Source: Flavobacterium sp.
GTDB lineage: Bacteria > Bacteroidota > Bacteroidia > Flavobacteriales > Flavobacteriaceae
Direction: 5' to 3'
DNA: 32,187 bases
Assembly (NCBI GenBank): GCA_003497625.1
Contig: DNNO01000031.1
Location: 66,866-99,052 of the forward strand
Part shown: positions 8,648 through 17,956 of the stretch, piece by piece
Layout: each line of letters opens with the position of its first letter
Position numbering within the stretch: position 1 is the stretch's first letter
Made by a program: the position numbers and the translations under genes
Notes under the pieces: model-generated
Seen by the model: the letters and a program-made list of their open reading frames with translations, nothing else
The model's database searches: none
Told to the model about the DNA's origin: nothing

Positions 8648-9340
8648 ATGAACGATTTTCATTGGACCAAACTTTTTAACCCCGAATTCTATATCACTAT
8701 GGAAGTTGGAGGTGTGCCAATTGGAATTTACATGGTTTTGTTCATCGTTTTTGCTGAAACAGGCTTATTTGCAGGGTTTTTTCTTCCTGGCGACAGTCTT
8801 TTATTTTTGTCTGGAATTTATAGTCGTGAGTTGGTAGAAACTTTTTTTATGATTCCAAGCGATCTATCAAATGTTACTATTTTAGCTTTATTAATTGCTA
8901 CTGCGGCAACTTTAGGAAATATTTTCGGTTATTGGTTTGGGGCAAAAAGTGGTCAGTTTTTATACAATAAAGAAGATAGTTTCTTTTTCAAAAAGAAGTA
9001 TTTATACGAATCTCAAGCATTTTTTGAAAAACACGGAGGAAAAGCCATCATTTTTGCTCGTTTTTTACCTATTGTCAGAACATTTGTGCCTATTATAGCA
9101 GGAATTGTGCACATGCAAAAAAGTAAATTCATGTTTTACAACGTGTTGAGTTCACTTTTATGGTCGTTCCTTTTAGTTTTTGCAGGTCATTATTTATACG
9201 GATTCTTTAATGAAGAATTTGGTATTGACTTAAAGAAACACATTGAAAAAATTATTCTAATTTTAATTGCAGTAACTACATTTCCATTAATTATGAAAGC
9301 AATTAAATCACGAAAAAACCCTGAAAATACCGAGGAATAA
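8648..9340 (+). CDS. DedA-family (VTT/SNARE-associated) membrane protein
   Basis: Integral membrane protein of the DedA superfamily, members of which are implicated in lipid-carrier recycling or flipping and envelope homeostasis. The 230-residue protein shows the family hallmarks: ETGLFAGFFLPGDSLLFLSG near the N-terminus, GNIFGYWFGAKSG in the middle, and the amphipathic motif FARFLPIVRTFVPIIAGI with the conserved Arg residues and Gly. Four to five hydrophobic segments are visible, and the tail is short and charged. It starts two bases after the symporter stop, and its stop overlaps the next ATG (TAATG at 9338-9342), consistent with translational coupling. The undecaprenyl-phosphate role known for some relatives is an inference here; proximity to mtgA two genes downstream fits but does not prove it. 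Confidence 0.92.
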   Translation: MNDFHWTKLFNPEFYITMEVGGVPIGIYMVLFIVFAETGLFAGFFLPGDSLLFLSGIYSRELVETFFMIPSDLSNVTILALLIATAATLGNIFGYWFGAKSGQFLYNKEDSFFFKKKYLYESQAFFEKHGGKAIIFARFLPIVRTFVPIIAGIVHMQKSKFMFYNVLSSLLWSFLLVFAGHYLYGFFNEEFGIDLKKHIEKIILILIAVTTFPLIMKAIKSRKNPENTEE

Positions 9341-10452
9341 TGCAACTCAGTTATTGGGAAATAAAAAATTGGTTTTCAAACGTAGATTTTACTATCGTGG
9401 GTAGTGGAATAGTTGGTTTGCATACCGCATTAGCGTTGCGCGAACGATTTCCTGCTTCCAAAATTTTAATTCTCGAAAAAGGAATTTTACCTCAAGGAGC
9501 GAGTACAAAAAATGCAGGTTTTGCTTGCTTTGGAAGTATTTCCGAAATCATAGACGATTTAAAAACGCATACCGAAGAAGAAGTTATTCAACTGATTCAA
9601 AAGCGATATGCGGGTTTACAATTGCTTCGAAAAAATCTCGGAGATGCTGTAATTGATTTGAAACCTTACGGTGGTTACGAATTGTTTCTAAAAGAAGACG
9701 AGTCGTTTTATAACGAGTGTATTCAGAAAATTTCGTTCATTAACGACATTATTAAACCACTTTTTAAAACCTATGTTTTCTCAAAAGAAGTAGACCGATT
9801 TAATTTTGGAGGTATTTTCGAAAACTTGATTTTCAATCCGTTTGAAGCACAAATTGATACCGGGAATATGATGCAAGCTTTATTGAAAAAAGCACATCAA
9901 AACGACATCCTGATTTTAAACAGTCAAACGGTAACAAGTTTTCAAGAATTGAATGATGGTGTTGAGGTAGTGACTAACGGAATTACCTTTAAAACCAACA
10001 AATTGTTATTTACTACAAATGGATTCGCATCGCAATTAACAAATAATCAAGTACAACCAGCTCGTGCACAAGTTTTGATTACAAAACCAATTCCGAATTT
10101 AGATATTAAAGGCACTTTTCACTTAGACAAAGGGTATTTTTATTTCAGGAATATAAATGATAGAATTCTTTTTGGTGGCGGAAGAAACTTAGATTTTGAA
10201 GGAGAAACCACAACTTCACACGATACTACTGAATTGATTCAAAATCGTTTGGAAGAGTTGTTAAAAACAGTAATTTTGCCACATCAAACGTTCGAAATTG
10301 AACACCGATGGAGCGGTACAATGGGTGTGGGAACACATAAAAAACCTATAGTGGAACAACTTTCAAACAATGTGTACTGCGGAGTTCGCATGGGTGGAAT
10401 GGGAGTTGCCATAGGCAGTTTAGTCGGACAAGAATTAGCAGATTTGATATAA
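9340..10452 (+). CDS. FAD-dependent oxidoreductase (DAO family)
   Basis: Flavoprotein of the D-amino-acid oxidase/glycine oxidase type, oxidising an amine or amino-acid substrate that I cannot identify. The N-terminus has a Rossmann dinucleotide fold, [15 protein letters not shown] (Gly 21, 23, 26), with the ribose-binding Glu at the end of the second strand (ILILEKG, Glu 46). A DAO-type [14 protein letters not shown] segment follows. The C-terminus closes with [22 protein letters not shown], the second FAD-contacting glycine-rich stretch. The 370-residue length is normal. It begins within the stop codon of the DedA gene and is followed one base later by mtgA, so it sits in the middle of a four-gene run. 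No signal peptide is present. Confidence 0.88.
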   Translation: MQLSYWEIKNWFSNVDFTIVGSGIVGLHTALALRERFPASKILILEKGILPQGASTKNAGFACFGSISEIIDDLKTHTEEEVIQLIQKRYAGLQLLRKNLGDAVIDLKPYGGYELFLKEDESFYNECIQKISFINDIIKPLFKTYVFSKEVDRFNFGGIFENLIFNPFEAQIDTGNMMQALLKKAHQNDILILNSQTVTSFQELNDGVEVVTNGITFKTNKLLFTTNGFASQLTNNQVQPARAQVLITKPIPNLDIKGTFHLDKGYFYFRNINDRILFGGGRNLDFEGETTTSHDTTELIQNRLEELLKTVILPHQTFEIEHRWSGTMGVGTHKKPIVEQLSNNVYCGVRMGGMGVAIGSLVGQELADLI

Positions 10453-10453
10453 A

Positions 10454-11194
10454 ATGGCAAAAAAAACTACCACTACAAAAAATAAATCACCAAAGACACC
10501 AGCTAAAAAAAGAACAACAGGTCAAAAGATTTTACGTTTCTTTTGGTTACTGTTTTTATGGTTCAATATCATTAGTTTTTCGGTGGTGTTGCTTTTTAAA
10601 TTTGTTCCGGTTCCATTTACACCTTTGATGGGAATACGTGCTTTAGAGCATAATGCGGCAGGAAAAGATATGGTGTGCAGCCACGAATGGGTTCCAATAG
10701 ATGAAATTTCATTAAATCTTCAAAAAGCGGTTATTGCCAGTGAAGACGGTCGTTTTTTAGAGCATTGGGGTTTTGATTTTGAAGCCATGCAAAAGGCTTA
10801 TAAAAACAATTCTAAAGGTAAAAGGTTGAAAGGCGGAAGCACCATTTCGCAGCAAACAGCAAAAAACGTTTTCTTATGGCAAGGTAGAAGTTATGTTCGT
10901 AAAGGCTTAGAAGCGTATTATACCGTTTTAATTGAACTAATTTGGGGTAAAAAACGTATTATGGAAGTCTACTTGAATAGTATTGAAATGGGCGATGGCG
11001 TTTATGGAGCCGAAGCTGCAGCCAAGCATTGGTTTAGGAAAGACGCATCTAGTTTAACGCGTTATGAAGCCGCCGGAATTGCTGCAATATTACCTAATCC
11101 AAGAAAATACAAAGCTTCAAATTCTTCTTCTTACATCAATCGTAGAAAAGGAAGAATTAGCAAAGAAATTGGCTATGTGAAGTTGGATTACTAA
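10454..11194 (+). CDS. mtgA: Monofunctional biosynthetic peptidoglycan transglycosylase
   Basis: Glycosyltransferase family 51 enzyme that polymerises lipid II into glycan strands at the outer face of the inner membrane. The protein starts with a Lys/Thr-rich cytoplasmic tail (residues 1-26), followed by a single transmembrane anchor (about 28-48). GT51 motifs appear in order: [20 protein letters not shown] (catalytic Glu 97), [29 protein letters not shown], and [20 protein letters not shown]. There is no penicillin-binding transpeptidase domain. The length (246) fits MtgA rather than a bifunctional PBP1. It starts one base after the oxidoreductase stop. A weak hairpin with a T-run follows at 11210-11239. 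Confidence 0.95.
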   Translation: MAKKTTTTKNKSPKTPAKKRTTGQKILRFFWLLFLWFNIISFSVVLLFKFVPVPFTPLMGIRALEHNAAGKDMVCSHEWVPIDEISLNLQKAVIASEDGRFLEHWGFDFEAMQKAYKNNSKGKRLKGGSTISQQTAKNVFLWQGRSYVRKGLEAYYTVLIELIWGKKRIMEVYLNSIEMGDGVYGAEAAAKHWFRKDASSLTRYEAAGIAAILPNPRKYKASNSSSYINRRKGRISKEIGYVKLDY

Positions 11195-11209
11195 AAATAC
11201 TCTTTTGTA

Positions 11210-11239
11210 AACCGAAAAATACTTTTGGTTAATTTTTTT
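11210..11239 (+). terminator. Probable terminator after mtgA
   Basis: Stem AACC(G)AAAA (11210-11218, one bulged G) pairs with TTTTGGTT (11223-11230) around a 4-nt loop and is followed by AATTTTTTT. The stem is short and A/U-rich, so confidence is moderate. Confidence 0.55.
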
Positions 11240-11289
11240 ATAGAGAATAATTTAAAAGTACTATTTTTAATAAATTAAAACTATAAATT

Positions 11290-11610
11290 ATGAAGAAAGC
11301 TATTCTATTGTTAAGTTTTGTTGTACTTACTTCTTTCGGTACCATTCCAAATCCAGAAATTAACTCAAATTTAAAAACTGAAACTGTTCTTGGCGAAAGT
11401 TTCTCACTTATTAACGACTCCAAAGACAAAATTTCAATTCACACCGGAACTGGCTTCGTATCTTTAAATAAAGGTTCTAAAACGAGTATTGGTTGTAATG
11501 TTGGAAAAGAAGTTCGTTGGGCAAACGAAGGTAAAAAAGGAGATGTGATCTTTAAAATTACAGCCGATATGTGCGGAAAAACATTAAAGTTATCCGAGTT
11601 GATGAAATAA
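11290..11610 (+). CDS. Small secreted protein with one predicted disulfide, function unknown
   Basis: Unrecognised 106-residue protein. It opens with a clear signal peptide (MKKAILLLSFVVLTSF, cleavage around residues 16-20), leaving a mature part of about 85 residues. The mature part has alternating hydrophobic strands and two cysteines, Cys 69 (TSIGCNVG) and Cys 95 (ADMCGK), which could form a disulfide in the periplasm. It reads like a small beta-rich fold (KISIHTGTGFVSLNKGSK, DVIFKITADM). ATG at 11290 follows an AT-rich leader. A terminator lies directly downstream and a probable one upstream, so it is an independent transcription unit. No enzymatic motif is visible. Confidence 0.8.
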   Translation: MKKAILLLSFVVLTSFGTIPNPEINSNLKTETVLGESFSLINDSKDKISIHTGTGFVSLNKGSKTSIGCNVGKEVRWANEGKKGDVIFKITADMCGKTLKLSELMK

Positions 11611-11630
11611 GACATTTCTAATTATAAGTT

Positions 11631-11668
11631 AAAACCGAAAGCACTATTGTTTTCGGTTTTTTATTTTT
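11631..11668 (+). terminator. Intrinsic terminator after the small secreted protein gene
   Basis: Perfect 10-bp arms AAAACCGAAA (11631-11640) and TTTCGGTTTT (11651-11660) around a 10-nt loop, followed by further Ts. Confidence 0.85.
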
Positions 11669-11716
11669 AGAGTAACATTTTATTTATCTGTTCGACTAAT
11701 TGATAAAATTAAAATT

Positions 11717-12520
11717 ATGAGAGCACACGAAATAGATTACCATATTTATGGTGAAGAAATGCAATATGTGGAAATTGAACTAGATCCACAAGAAGTAGTT
11801 GTTGCCGAAGCAGGAAGTTTCATGATGATGGAAAACGGCATCAAAATGGAGACTATTTTTGGAGATGGAAGCCAAGAACAACAACAAGGTGTTTTTGGTA
11901 AATTACTTTCAGCCGGAAAACGTGTTTTAACTGGCGAAAGTTTATTCATGACGGCTTACCAAAACCAAGACATGGGAAAACGTAAAGTTTCTTTTGCGTC
12001 TCCATATCCAGGAAAAATTGTGCCTATTGATTTACAACAGTTTGGAGGGAAATTTGTTTGTCAAAAAGACTCTTTTTTATGCGCTGCAAAAGGCGTTTCT
12101 GTTGGAATTGAATTTTCTAAAAAATTAGGAACAGGACTGTTTGGAGGTGAAGGTTTCATCATGCAAAAGATAGAAGGAGATGGAATGGCATTTGTGCATT
12201 CAGGAGGAACTTTAGCCAGAAAGGAATTGCAAGTAGGAGAATTACTTCGAGTAGATACAGGTTGTTTGGTTGGGTTTACCAAAGATGTAGATTATGATAT
12301 TGAATTTGTTGGAGGTATCAAAAACACCATTTTTGGAGGTGAAGGTGTTTTCTTTGCTACCCTTCGTGGACCTGGAATTGTTTACATTCAGTCGTTGCCA
12401 TTTACACGTTTAGCAGATAGAATTATTGCATCGGCACCAAAAGCTGGAGGTAGCGGAAGAGAGGAAGGAAGCTTACTTGGAGGCTTAGGAAGAATGTTGG
12501 ATGGCGATAACCGTTTTTAA
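11717..12520 (+). CDS. AIM24 / TIGR00266 family protein
   Basis: Conserved 267-residue protein of the AIM24 (TIGR00266) family, a beta-helical fold related to TRAP-like proteins. Its biochemical role in bacteria is not established. The family signature is visible at the start ([26 protein letters not shown]), then glycine-rich repeats ([42 protein letters not shown]), [22 protein letters not shown], and the C-terminal [24 protein letters not shown] Gly-rich tail ends the protein. There is no signal peptide. It is bounded upstream by a terminator and downstream by a 78-bp gap, so it is probably transcribed alone. The family call is firm, while any function would be a guess. Confidence 0.92.
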   Translation: MRAHEIDYHIYGEEMQYVEIELDPQEVVVAEAGSFMMMENGIKMETIFGDGSQEQQQGVFGKLLSAGKRVLTGESLFMTAYQNQDMGKRKVSFASPYPGKIVPIDLQQFGGKFVCQKDSFLCAAKGVSVGIEFSKKLGTGLFGGEGFIMQKIEGDGMAFVHSGGTLARKELQVGELLRVDTGCLVGFTKDVDYDIEFVGGIKNTIFGGEGVFFATLRGPGIVYIQSLPFTRLADRIIASAPKAGGSGREEGSLLGGLGRMLDGDNRF

Positions 12521-12552
12521 TTTAACTTATTTTTATATATTGATTTTCAGTA

Positions 12553-12588
12553 GTTTAGATTAAAATTTGTAACTTTATTAATCTAAAC
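12553..12588. repeat. 11-bp perfect inverted repeat just before the DUF4199-like gene
   Basis: GTTTAGATTAA (12553-12563) and TTAATCTAAAC (12578-12588) are perfect inverted arms separated by 14 bp. The pairing extends outward with one bulge (CAG/CTG). It ends 10 bp before the ATG at 12599 and has no T-run, so it is either an operator or a 5'-leader hairpin rather than a terminator. Confidence 0.75.
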
Positions 12589-12598
12589 TCTGGAAATC

Positions 12599-13042
12599 AT
12601 GAAAAATAAAACAGTGTTACAAAATGCATTTCTAATCTTTTTAGGAATCGGGTTGTTTTTCCTATTAATGGATTTTTTAGGATTGGCAAGTAAAAATTAT
12701 TTACGTTCATTAAATGCTTTTATCGTTTTATATGGAATTCATAAAACCATTAAATATAATTACGATAAAGGAAAAATGGACTATTTTGAAAATCTATTTT
12801 CAGGATTTATAACGGGAGTATTGGGCGTTTTTCTGGGAATAATTGGGTTAATTGCATTTATCTATATAAAAGGAGGAGAAAGCTATTTAACAACGTTGTC
12901 GGACACTTTCTTTTTCGTTGGAAAAATAAATATCATTCAATATTGTGGCGTCTTATTCTTTGAAGGAGTTGCTTCGAGCTTAATTGGCGCTTTTGTAATT
13001 ATGCAATTTTATGGTGACGTTGCAGTTAGTCATAAGTACTAA
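12599..13042 (+). CDS. DUF4199-like integral membrane protein
   Basis: Membrane protein of 147 residues with four hydrophobic segments (about residues 8-27, 36-47, 66-90 and 110-137). The pattern, with MDYFENLFSGFITGVLGVFLG after the second helix, resembles the DUF4199 family found mainly in Bacteroidota, for which no function is known to me. The N-terminus is MKNKTVLQNAF and the C-terminus is short and polar. The stop codon overlaps the stop of the convergent lipoprotein gene. A strong inverted repeat lies immediately before the start and may regulate it. Family assignment is by pattern only. Confidence 0.78.
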   Translation: MKNKTVLQNAFLIFLGIGLFFLLMDFLGLASKNYLRSLNAFIVLYGIHKTIKYNYDKGKMDYFENLFSGFITGVLGVFLGIIGLIAFIYIKGGESYLTTLSDTFFFVGKINIIQYCGVLFFEGVASSLIGAFVIMQFYGDVAVSHKY

Positions 13043-13488
13043 ATAGGTCTAAGCGTGTTACTATACGTAATGATAAATTGAAATTTTCCTTTAGTTACTT
13101 TTTTCATCAAGTAAACATATTTATGTTTGCTTGATTTTTTTGTTGGAATTAAAATTTCTTTTTTAGAATTTGTATCTTTAATTACTAAATCTTGTTGGTT
13201 GTTAAAACTTAAATAAGAAGCAATTCTATTGTTTAAATTAGTGATGGGATATTCAGAGTAAATCGTTTTTCCGTTTTGTAAAATGATTATTTTTTCTCCT
13301 TTGTACACTTGAGTTAGAAATAAAATGCTTTTGTTACTATTTTTGGCATTGGCTTCTTTCTGAAATTTTTCGATTTCTGTTTTTGAAGCACTTCTAAAAT
13401 CATCACGATACACACTTTTTACGGTTGAATTACAACTTTGTAATCCGACAAAAGCAATAATAATGGATATAAAGACTAGAATTCTCAT
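13039..13488 (-). CDS. Predicted lipoprotein, function unknown
   Basis: Unrecognised 149-residue protein. I chose the ATG at 13488 because it gives a classical lipoprotein signal: MRILVFISIIIAFVGLQSC, with the lipobox Cys at residue 19. The in-frame ATG at 13554 would add 22 residues that overlap the upstream terminator. The mature part is basic and strand-rich (SILFLTQVYKGEKIIILQNGK, KHKYVYLMKKVTKGKFQFI), without cysteines or catalytic motifs I can name. The last codons overlap the stop of the convergent membrane protein gene. It lies downstream of the prolyl endopeptidase terminator and may be transcribed from its own weak promoter, which I could not identify. Confidence 0.75.
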   Translation of the reverse strand: MRILVFISIIIAFVGLQSCNSTVKSVYRDDFRSASKTEIEKFQKEANAKNSNKSILFLTQVYKGEKIIILQNGKTIYSEYPITNLNNRIASYLSFNNQQDLVIKDTNSKKEILIPTKKSSKHKYVYLMKKVTKGKFQFIITYSNTLRPI

Positions 13489-13525
13489 AAATAGAAAACC
13501 CGTTTTTTTAAGTTTTATTGCATAA

Positions 13526-13549
13526 AAAAAGAGCCCGAAGGCTCTTTTT
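13526..13549 (-). terminator. Intrinsic terminator of the prolyl endopeptidase gene, UUCG loop
   Basis: Perfect 10-bp arms (13526-13535 and 13540-13549). Read on the minus strand it is AAAAAGAGCC-TTCG-GGCTCTTTTT plus further Ts, with the stable C(UUCG)G tetraloop. Confidence 0.93.
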
Positions 13550-13567
13550 ATCAATACTTTAACTTTT

Positions 13568-15670
13568 CTATTTTAATTCTTTAACACCCATATTGTAAAG
13601 TGTAAAGACTTGCATATCTACATTTTCCTGAATCGTAGCCGCTACCGATTTTCCTGCTCCATGACCAGCATTTACATCAATACGAATTAAAACTGGATTG
13701 TTTCCTGCTTGTTTCGCTTGCAATTCTGCTGCAAATTTGAAACTGTGAGCCGGAACCACTCGGTCGTCATGATCTCCTGTAGTTACCATAGTTGCTGGAT
13801 ATTTTGCACCTGCCTTTACATTATGAACTGGTGAATAACCTTTAATGTATTCAAACATTTCCTTACTTTGTTCCGATGTACCGTAATCGTAAGCCCAACC
13901 TGCTCCAGCGGTAAAGGTATGATAACGCAACATATCTAAAACACCAACTGCTGGTAAAGCAACTTTTACTAAATCTGGACGTTGCGTCATAACCGCACCC
14001 ACTAATAATCCTCCGTTTGAACCACCTTTTATCGCTAAATAATCTGAAGAAGTGTATTTTTCTTTGATTAAATATTCAGCCGCAGCAATGAAATCATCAA
14101 AAACGTTTTGTTTTTTTAATTGTGTTCCTGCATCATGCCATTTTTTACCATATTCTCCACCACCGCGTAAATTCGCAACAGCGTAAACTCCTCCGTTTTC
14201 TAACCAAACCGCATTTGCGATACTAAATGATGGTGTTAAACTCACATTAAATCCACCGTAACCATATAAAACAGTTGGGTTTTGTCCGTTTAATTTAGTT
14301 CCTTTTTTATACGTAATAATCATTGGAACTTTTGTGCCGTCTTTTGAAGTATAAAACACTTGTTTTGATTCGTAATCTGCCGAATTAAAATCAACTTTTG
14401 GTTTTTGATAGATTGCTGATTTTCCTGTTTTTGGGTCAAAAGTGTAGATGGTTCCTGGTGTTACGTAATTGGTAAACGAAAAATACAAAGTAGTTTCTTT
14501 TTCTTTTCCACCAAAACCACCAGCAGTTCCAACACCTGGCAATTGAATATCACGAACTAATTTTCCGTTGTAATCATATTGTTTAATGAACGAAACCGCA
14601 TCTTTCATATAACTTGCGAAAATATAACCGCTACCTGTGTTCGGCGACAATACATTTTCAGTTTCTGCAATACAATCTTTCCAATTTTCTTTGGCAGGAT
14701 TTGATAAATCAAAAGTCACCACGCGTTTGTTTGGCGCTTTGTAATTGGTAACCAAATAAATTTTAGAACCTTTGTTGTCTAAAACATCATTATCGTTTTC
14801 GTAATTGTCAATTAATGTTACGATTTTAGCATCTGGTTTTGATAAATCTAAATAATATAACTCGTTTCCAGAAGTTGAATTTGCTGCCGAAATAAATAAA
14901 TATTTCTCATCTTCCGAAACGCCACCACCAACATATCTTCTTTTTACATCACCACCAAAAACCAATTTATCTGTTTTTTGAGCCGTGTTTAATTTGTGAT
15001 AATACAATTTATGTTGGTCTGTTTTTGCCGATAATTCGCTTCCAACAGGTTTGTCGTAGCTTGAATAATAGAAACCTTCGTTTTTGTACCAAGAAACGCC
15101 ACTGAATTTCACATCAACTATTGTATCACCAATAATTTTTTTAGTTTTAGCTTCCATTACAATTACCTTTCTCCAATCGCTTCCACCTTCTGAAATAGCA
15201 TAAGCAACTAAACTTCCGTCTTTGCTGAAATTTAATCCACCTAACGAAGTGGTTCCGTCTTTTGAAAAAGTATTTGGATCTAAAAAGATTTCTTCTTTAC
15301 CAGATTTATCTTTTCGATACAAAACCGATTGATTTTGAAGACCGTTATTTTTGTAGTAATACGTAAAATCGCCTTCTTTGAACGGAGCCGAAATTTTCTC
15401 GTAATTCCACAATTTTTCCATTCTGGATTTCAGTTGATTTCTGTACGGAATTTGCTCTAAATAACCATACGTTACCACGTTTTGTGCTTTTACCCAAGCT
15501 TCAGTTTCTGCACTTCGGTCGTCTTCTAACCAACGATAAGGATCGTTGATTTTTTCGCCAAAATACGTGTCAACATGGTCGATTTTTTTTGTTTCAGGAT
15601 AATTGATTTTTGTTTGTGCGTTCGTAACAAGTGTACAAACAATAGCCGATATTGTTATTGTTTTTTTCAT
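13568..15670 (-). CDS. Secreted prolyl endopeptidase (S9A prolyl oligopeptidase)
   Basis: Serine peptidase that cleaves after proline in oligopeptides, exported to the periplasm. The ATG at 15670 begins a signal peptide (MKKTITISAIVCTL...NAQ). The in-frame ATG at 15694 overlaps the -7 promoter element and is rejected. The conserved S9A N-terminus is clear (DPYRWLEDDRSAETEAWV), followed by a seven-bladed propeller and the alpha/beta hydrolase domain: LYGYGGFNVSLTPSF, GGSNGGLLVGA (Ser about 551), DHDDRVVPAHS (Asp about 635) and NAGHGAG (His about 670). All catalytic residues are present and the roughly 700-residue length is standard for this enzyme. It is the second S9 peptidase in the window, distinct from the one at 1898-3802, which belongs to another S9 branch. 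Confidence 0.96.
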   Translation of the reverse strand: MKKTITISAIVCTLVTNAQTKINYPETKKIDHVDTYFGEKINDPYRWLEDDRSAETEAWVKAQNVVTYGYLEQIPYRNQLKSRMEKLWNYEKISAPFKEGDFTYYYKNNGLQNQSVLYRKDKSGKEEIFLDPNTFSKDGTTSLGGLNFSKDGSLVAYAISEGGSDWRKVIVMEAKTKKIIGDTIVDVKFSGVSWYKNEGFYYSSYDKPVGSELSAKTDQHKLYYHKLNTAQKTDKLVFGGDVKRRYVGGGVSEDEKYLFISAANSTSGNELYYLDLSKPDAKIVTLIDNYENDNDVLDNKGSKIYLVTNYKAPNKRVVTFDLSNPAKENWKDCIAETENVLSPNTGSGYIFASYMKDAVSFIKQYDYNGKLVRDIQLPGVGTAGGFGGKEKETTLYFSFTNYVTPGTIYTFDPKTGKSAIYQKPKVDFNSADYESKQVFYTSKDGTKVPMIITYKKGTKLNGQNPTVLYGYGGFNVSLTPSFSIANAVWLENGGVYAVANLRGGGEYGKKWHDAGTQLKKQNVFDDFIAAAEYLIKEKYTSSDYLAIKGGSNGGLLVGAVMTQRPDLVKVALPAVGVLDMLRYHTFTAGAGWAYDYGTSEQSKEMFEYIKGYSPVHNVKAGAKYPATMVTTGDHDDRVVPAHSFKFAAELQAKQAGNNPVLIRIDVNAGHGAGKSVAATIQENVDMQVFTLYNMGVKELK

Positions 15671-15691
15671 AAAAAGTTTTTTGTTGGATAA

Positions 15692-15699
15692 CAAAGATA
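15692..15699 (-). promoter_or_regulatory. -7 promoter element for the prolyl endopeptidase gene
   Basis: Minus-strand TATCTTTG is an exact TAnnTTTG match about 22 bp upstream of the chosen ATG. No TTG is seen at the right distance for a -33 element. Confidence 0.5.
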
Positions 15700-15726
15700 T
15701 TCAAATGAATTCTAAAGATTTGTTAA

Positions 15727-17928
15727 TTATAAATCAAAATTTAAACTCACGATTATATTTCGTCCCATATTGTTGATTCCGTCAGCTTTTAAACGCGATA
15801 AATGATTGACATAGTTTTTGTCTAAAAGATTATTCGCGTTTACATTCCAACGAAATTCCGTTTTAGCAATTTTGATAGTACTACCAATTGCGAAATTGAC
15901 GAATAAATAATCATGGGTTTTGGTTTCAAATTCACTCAAATTATTTTGGGCGAAAGTATAATTTAAAAATAACGAAGTAAATCCTTTTTTCAACCAATTG
16001 CGGTATTCAAATTCGGCTCTAATATTGTTTTTCCATTGATTTGCTGGAATTAATGGCAAGTAATTGTCGTCTTGTTTTCCTGTTACGCTTTCAAAACTAC
16101 TGGTAAAATGCAACCAATCATACGGATGTGGATGAAAGTGAATTCCGGCTTCTCCACCAAATAAAAACGCATTGTTTTGTACATAATTGTAAACATCATT
16201 TCCGTCAATTTCGGCACCAGTTGGCGTAATGTAAATGTAATTGTTTACGTGATTATAAAATCCGTTTACGAACCATTCAAAATGTTGGCTTTTGTATTCC
16301 AAATTCAAATCAACCTGAAAATTTTGTTCGTTTTCTAATTCAGAATTTCCAATTTCATAACGATTACTTCCTTCGTGAACACCGTTTGAAGTTAATTCGG
16401 ATAAATTAGGCGCTCTAAATCCAGAAGCAATATTAATTCGCGTTGAAATATAACTTGATAAATCGGTTTTGTAACCTAACGAAGCATTGAAACTATTGAA
16501 TTGTTTGTCGATGGCCTCAAAATAACCTTCTTCGCCTTCAATTCCGTGGGTTGAAGTGCTGATTTTTCTATTGTCGTAGCGAATTCCCGCTTGTAAAACA
16601 TTGGAATTCCAACTGTAATTAGTGGTTGCAAACGCACCAAAATCTTTTACATTCGCATCTGGAATTAATAACTCTTCTCCAAAATTAGTATTGGTTTGGT
16701 CCATTCCTTGCATTCCGATGATGCTTTCCCATCGATTCATTTTTGGAAAAAAGTATTTTACATTGTAACTCGCCGTTTTCAATTTCATGGATAACGCAAT
16801 TTCGTCTGGTGCTTCTAATTCTTTTCGGTCGTTTAACGAATAACCAAAATCGCCTTCTATTTTTGAGTTTTTGAAATACACTTTTTGGTTTAAACTCAAC
16901 ACATGATTGTCGACTTCTTGTTTTGGATAAAGCGGATTTCTAAATCCAGAATTTTCTAAATCTTCTTCGGGTAAACCCAAATTTAAGTTGTTATAATTGT
17001 ATCTAAAATCGGTTGCTATTTTCGAATTCGAATAGCCAATTCCCGATTTAAAATCTTTCTCAATAAAACGTGTATTGATGATTCTATCGCCAGAAGGAAC
17101 TTTGTAATCGGCATGCGACGTGTAATTTCCTCTAAGTAAAAACTTAAAATTCGATGGCGAAGCTTTAAATCCGAAAGTAGTGGAAGTTCCTTGCGTATTG
17201 GTAAAATATTGTTGCTCGAAATCGGCCGTTTTTTCTTGAAAAGGCGCATATTTTTCAGGATTAAAATAGATAACGCCGCCCAAAGCATCAGAACCATACA
17301 ATAACGAAGCCGGACCTTTAATGACTTCCACACTTTCAATTCCTGCAGCGTTTAAGCCTAAACCATGTTCTTCACCAAATTGCTGATTTTCCATGCGAAC
17401 ACCTTGCGAATACACCAAAACTCGATTGCCGCTCAAACCACGAATAACAGGTTTTCCAATAGAATTTCCTGTCGAAATTTGAGAAACTCCAGGAATCGTT
17501 GCAATTCCATCAATAAGTGAAGTAGCTCCGTTTTCTTTTAAATTGTTTACCGAAGCATGTTCTACTTTCATTACATTTTGCGATTGCATTTTGTTGTATA
17601 AAGTAGAAATAATGATTTCATCTAAATGTTGTTCCTTTTCGGTCAGGATTACGTTTAACTTGATTTCGGTTCCATTATTCGTTACGATTTCTGTTTTGGT
17701 TTCGTAACCTGATAAATGAAAAATAACTCTATTTGTTCCTTTTGGAAAAGATGAAAATTGATAGAAACCGTTTTCATCGGTTGTGGTTTCAGAATTATTT
17801 TCTTCGACATGAACAACAACGCCAGATAATTTTTGGTTGTTGGCATCGGTAACATAGCCGCTAATTTTAAATTGAGAAAAGCTTGCTATTGAAGATAATA
17901 GCAGTAGTATATTGAAAAAATATTTCAT
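15727..17928 (-). CDS. TonB-dependent outer membrane receptor, ZnuD-like, with N-terminal carboxypeptidase-like domain
   Basis: Outer membrane beta-barrel that imports a scarce ligand using TonB energy. Signal peptide residues 1-19; CarboxypepD_reg-like domain about 20-95 (ISGYVTDANNQKLSGVVV); a linker HLDEIIIST at 101-109; plug about 115-225 with KPVIRGLSGNRVLVYSQGVR and VIKGPASLLYGSDALGGVIY; then the barrel to residue 733, ending NIIVSLNFDL. The plug motifs and the barrel segment SNRYEIGNSELENEQNFQ resemble the ZnuD/HmuR-type metal or heme receptors rather than SusC glycan porins, and no SusD follows. A His-rich loop (HFHPHP) is present in the barrel. A small His/Cys-rich secreted protein is encoded just upstream on the same strand, which favours a metal ligand. 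The exact ligand is inference. Confidence 0.92.
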   Translation of the reverse strand: MKYFFNILLLLSSIASFSQFKISGYVTDANNQKLSGVVVHVEENNSETTTDENGFYQFSSFPKGTNRVIFHLSGYETKTEIVTNNGTEIKLNVILTEKEQHLDEIIISTLYNKMQSQNVMKVEHASVNNLKENGATSLIDGIATIPGVSQISTGNSIGKPVIRGLSGNRVLVYSQGVRMENQQFGEEHGLGLNAAGIESVEVIKGPASLLYGSDALGGVIYFNPEKYAPFQEKTADFEQQYFTNTQGTSTTFGFKASPSNFKFLLRGNYTSHADYKVPSGDRIINTRFIEKDFKSGIGYSNSKIATDFRYNYNNLNLGLPEEDLENSGFRNPLYPKQEVDNHVLSLNQKVYFKNSKIEGDFGYSLNDRKELEAPDEIALSMKLKTASYNVKYFFPKMNRWESIIGMQGMDQTNTNFGEELLIPDANVKDFGAFATTNYSWNSNVLQAGIRYDNRKISTSTHGIEGEEGYFEAIDKQFNSFNASLGYKTDLSSYISTRINIASGFRAPNLSELTSNGVHEGSNRYEIGNSELENEQNFQVDLNLEYKSQHFEWFVNGFYNHVNNYIYITPTGAEIDGNDVYNYVQNNAFLFGGEAGIHFHPHPYDWLHFTSSFESVTGKQDDNYLPLIPANQWKNNIRAEFEYRNWLKKGFTSLFLNYTFAQNNLSEFETKTHDYLFVNFAIGSTIKIAKTEFRWNVNANNLLDKNYVNHLSRLKADGINNMGRNIIVSLNFDL

Positions 17929-17956
17929 TTTTTAACTTGTTTTTATTTGATAAATA

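Noticed and set aside
11220-11227. TACTTTTG, an exact TAnnTTTG match upstream of the small secreted protein gene
   Set aside because: It lies inside the probable mtgA terminator stem, has no TTG at the expected spacing and is about 63 bp from the start codon, so it was not listed as a promoter.
15670-15694. Longer prolyl endopeptidase starting at ATG 15694
   Set aside because: This ATG overlaps the -7 promoter element, and the added residues would precede and weaken the signal peptide.
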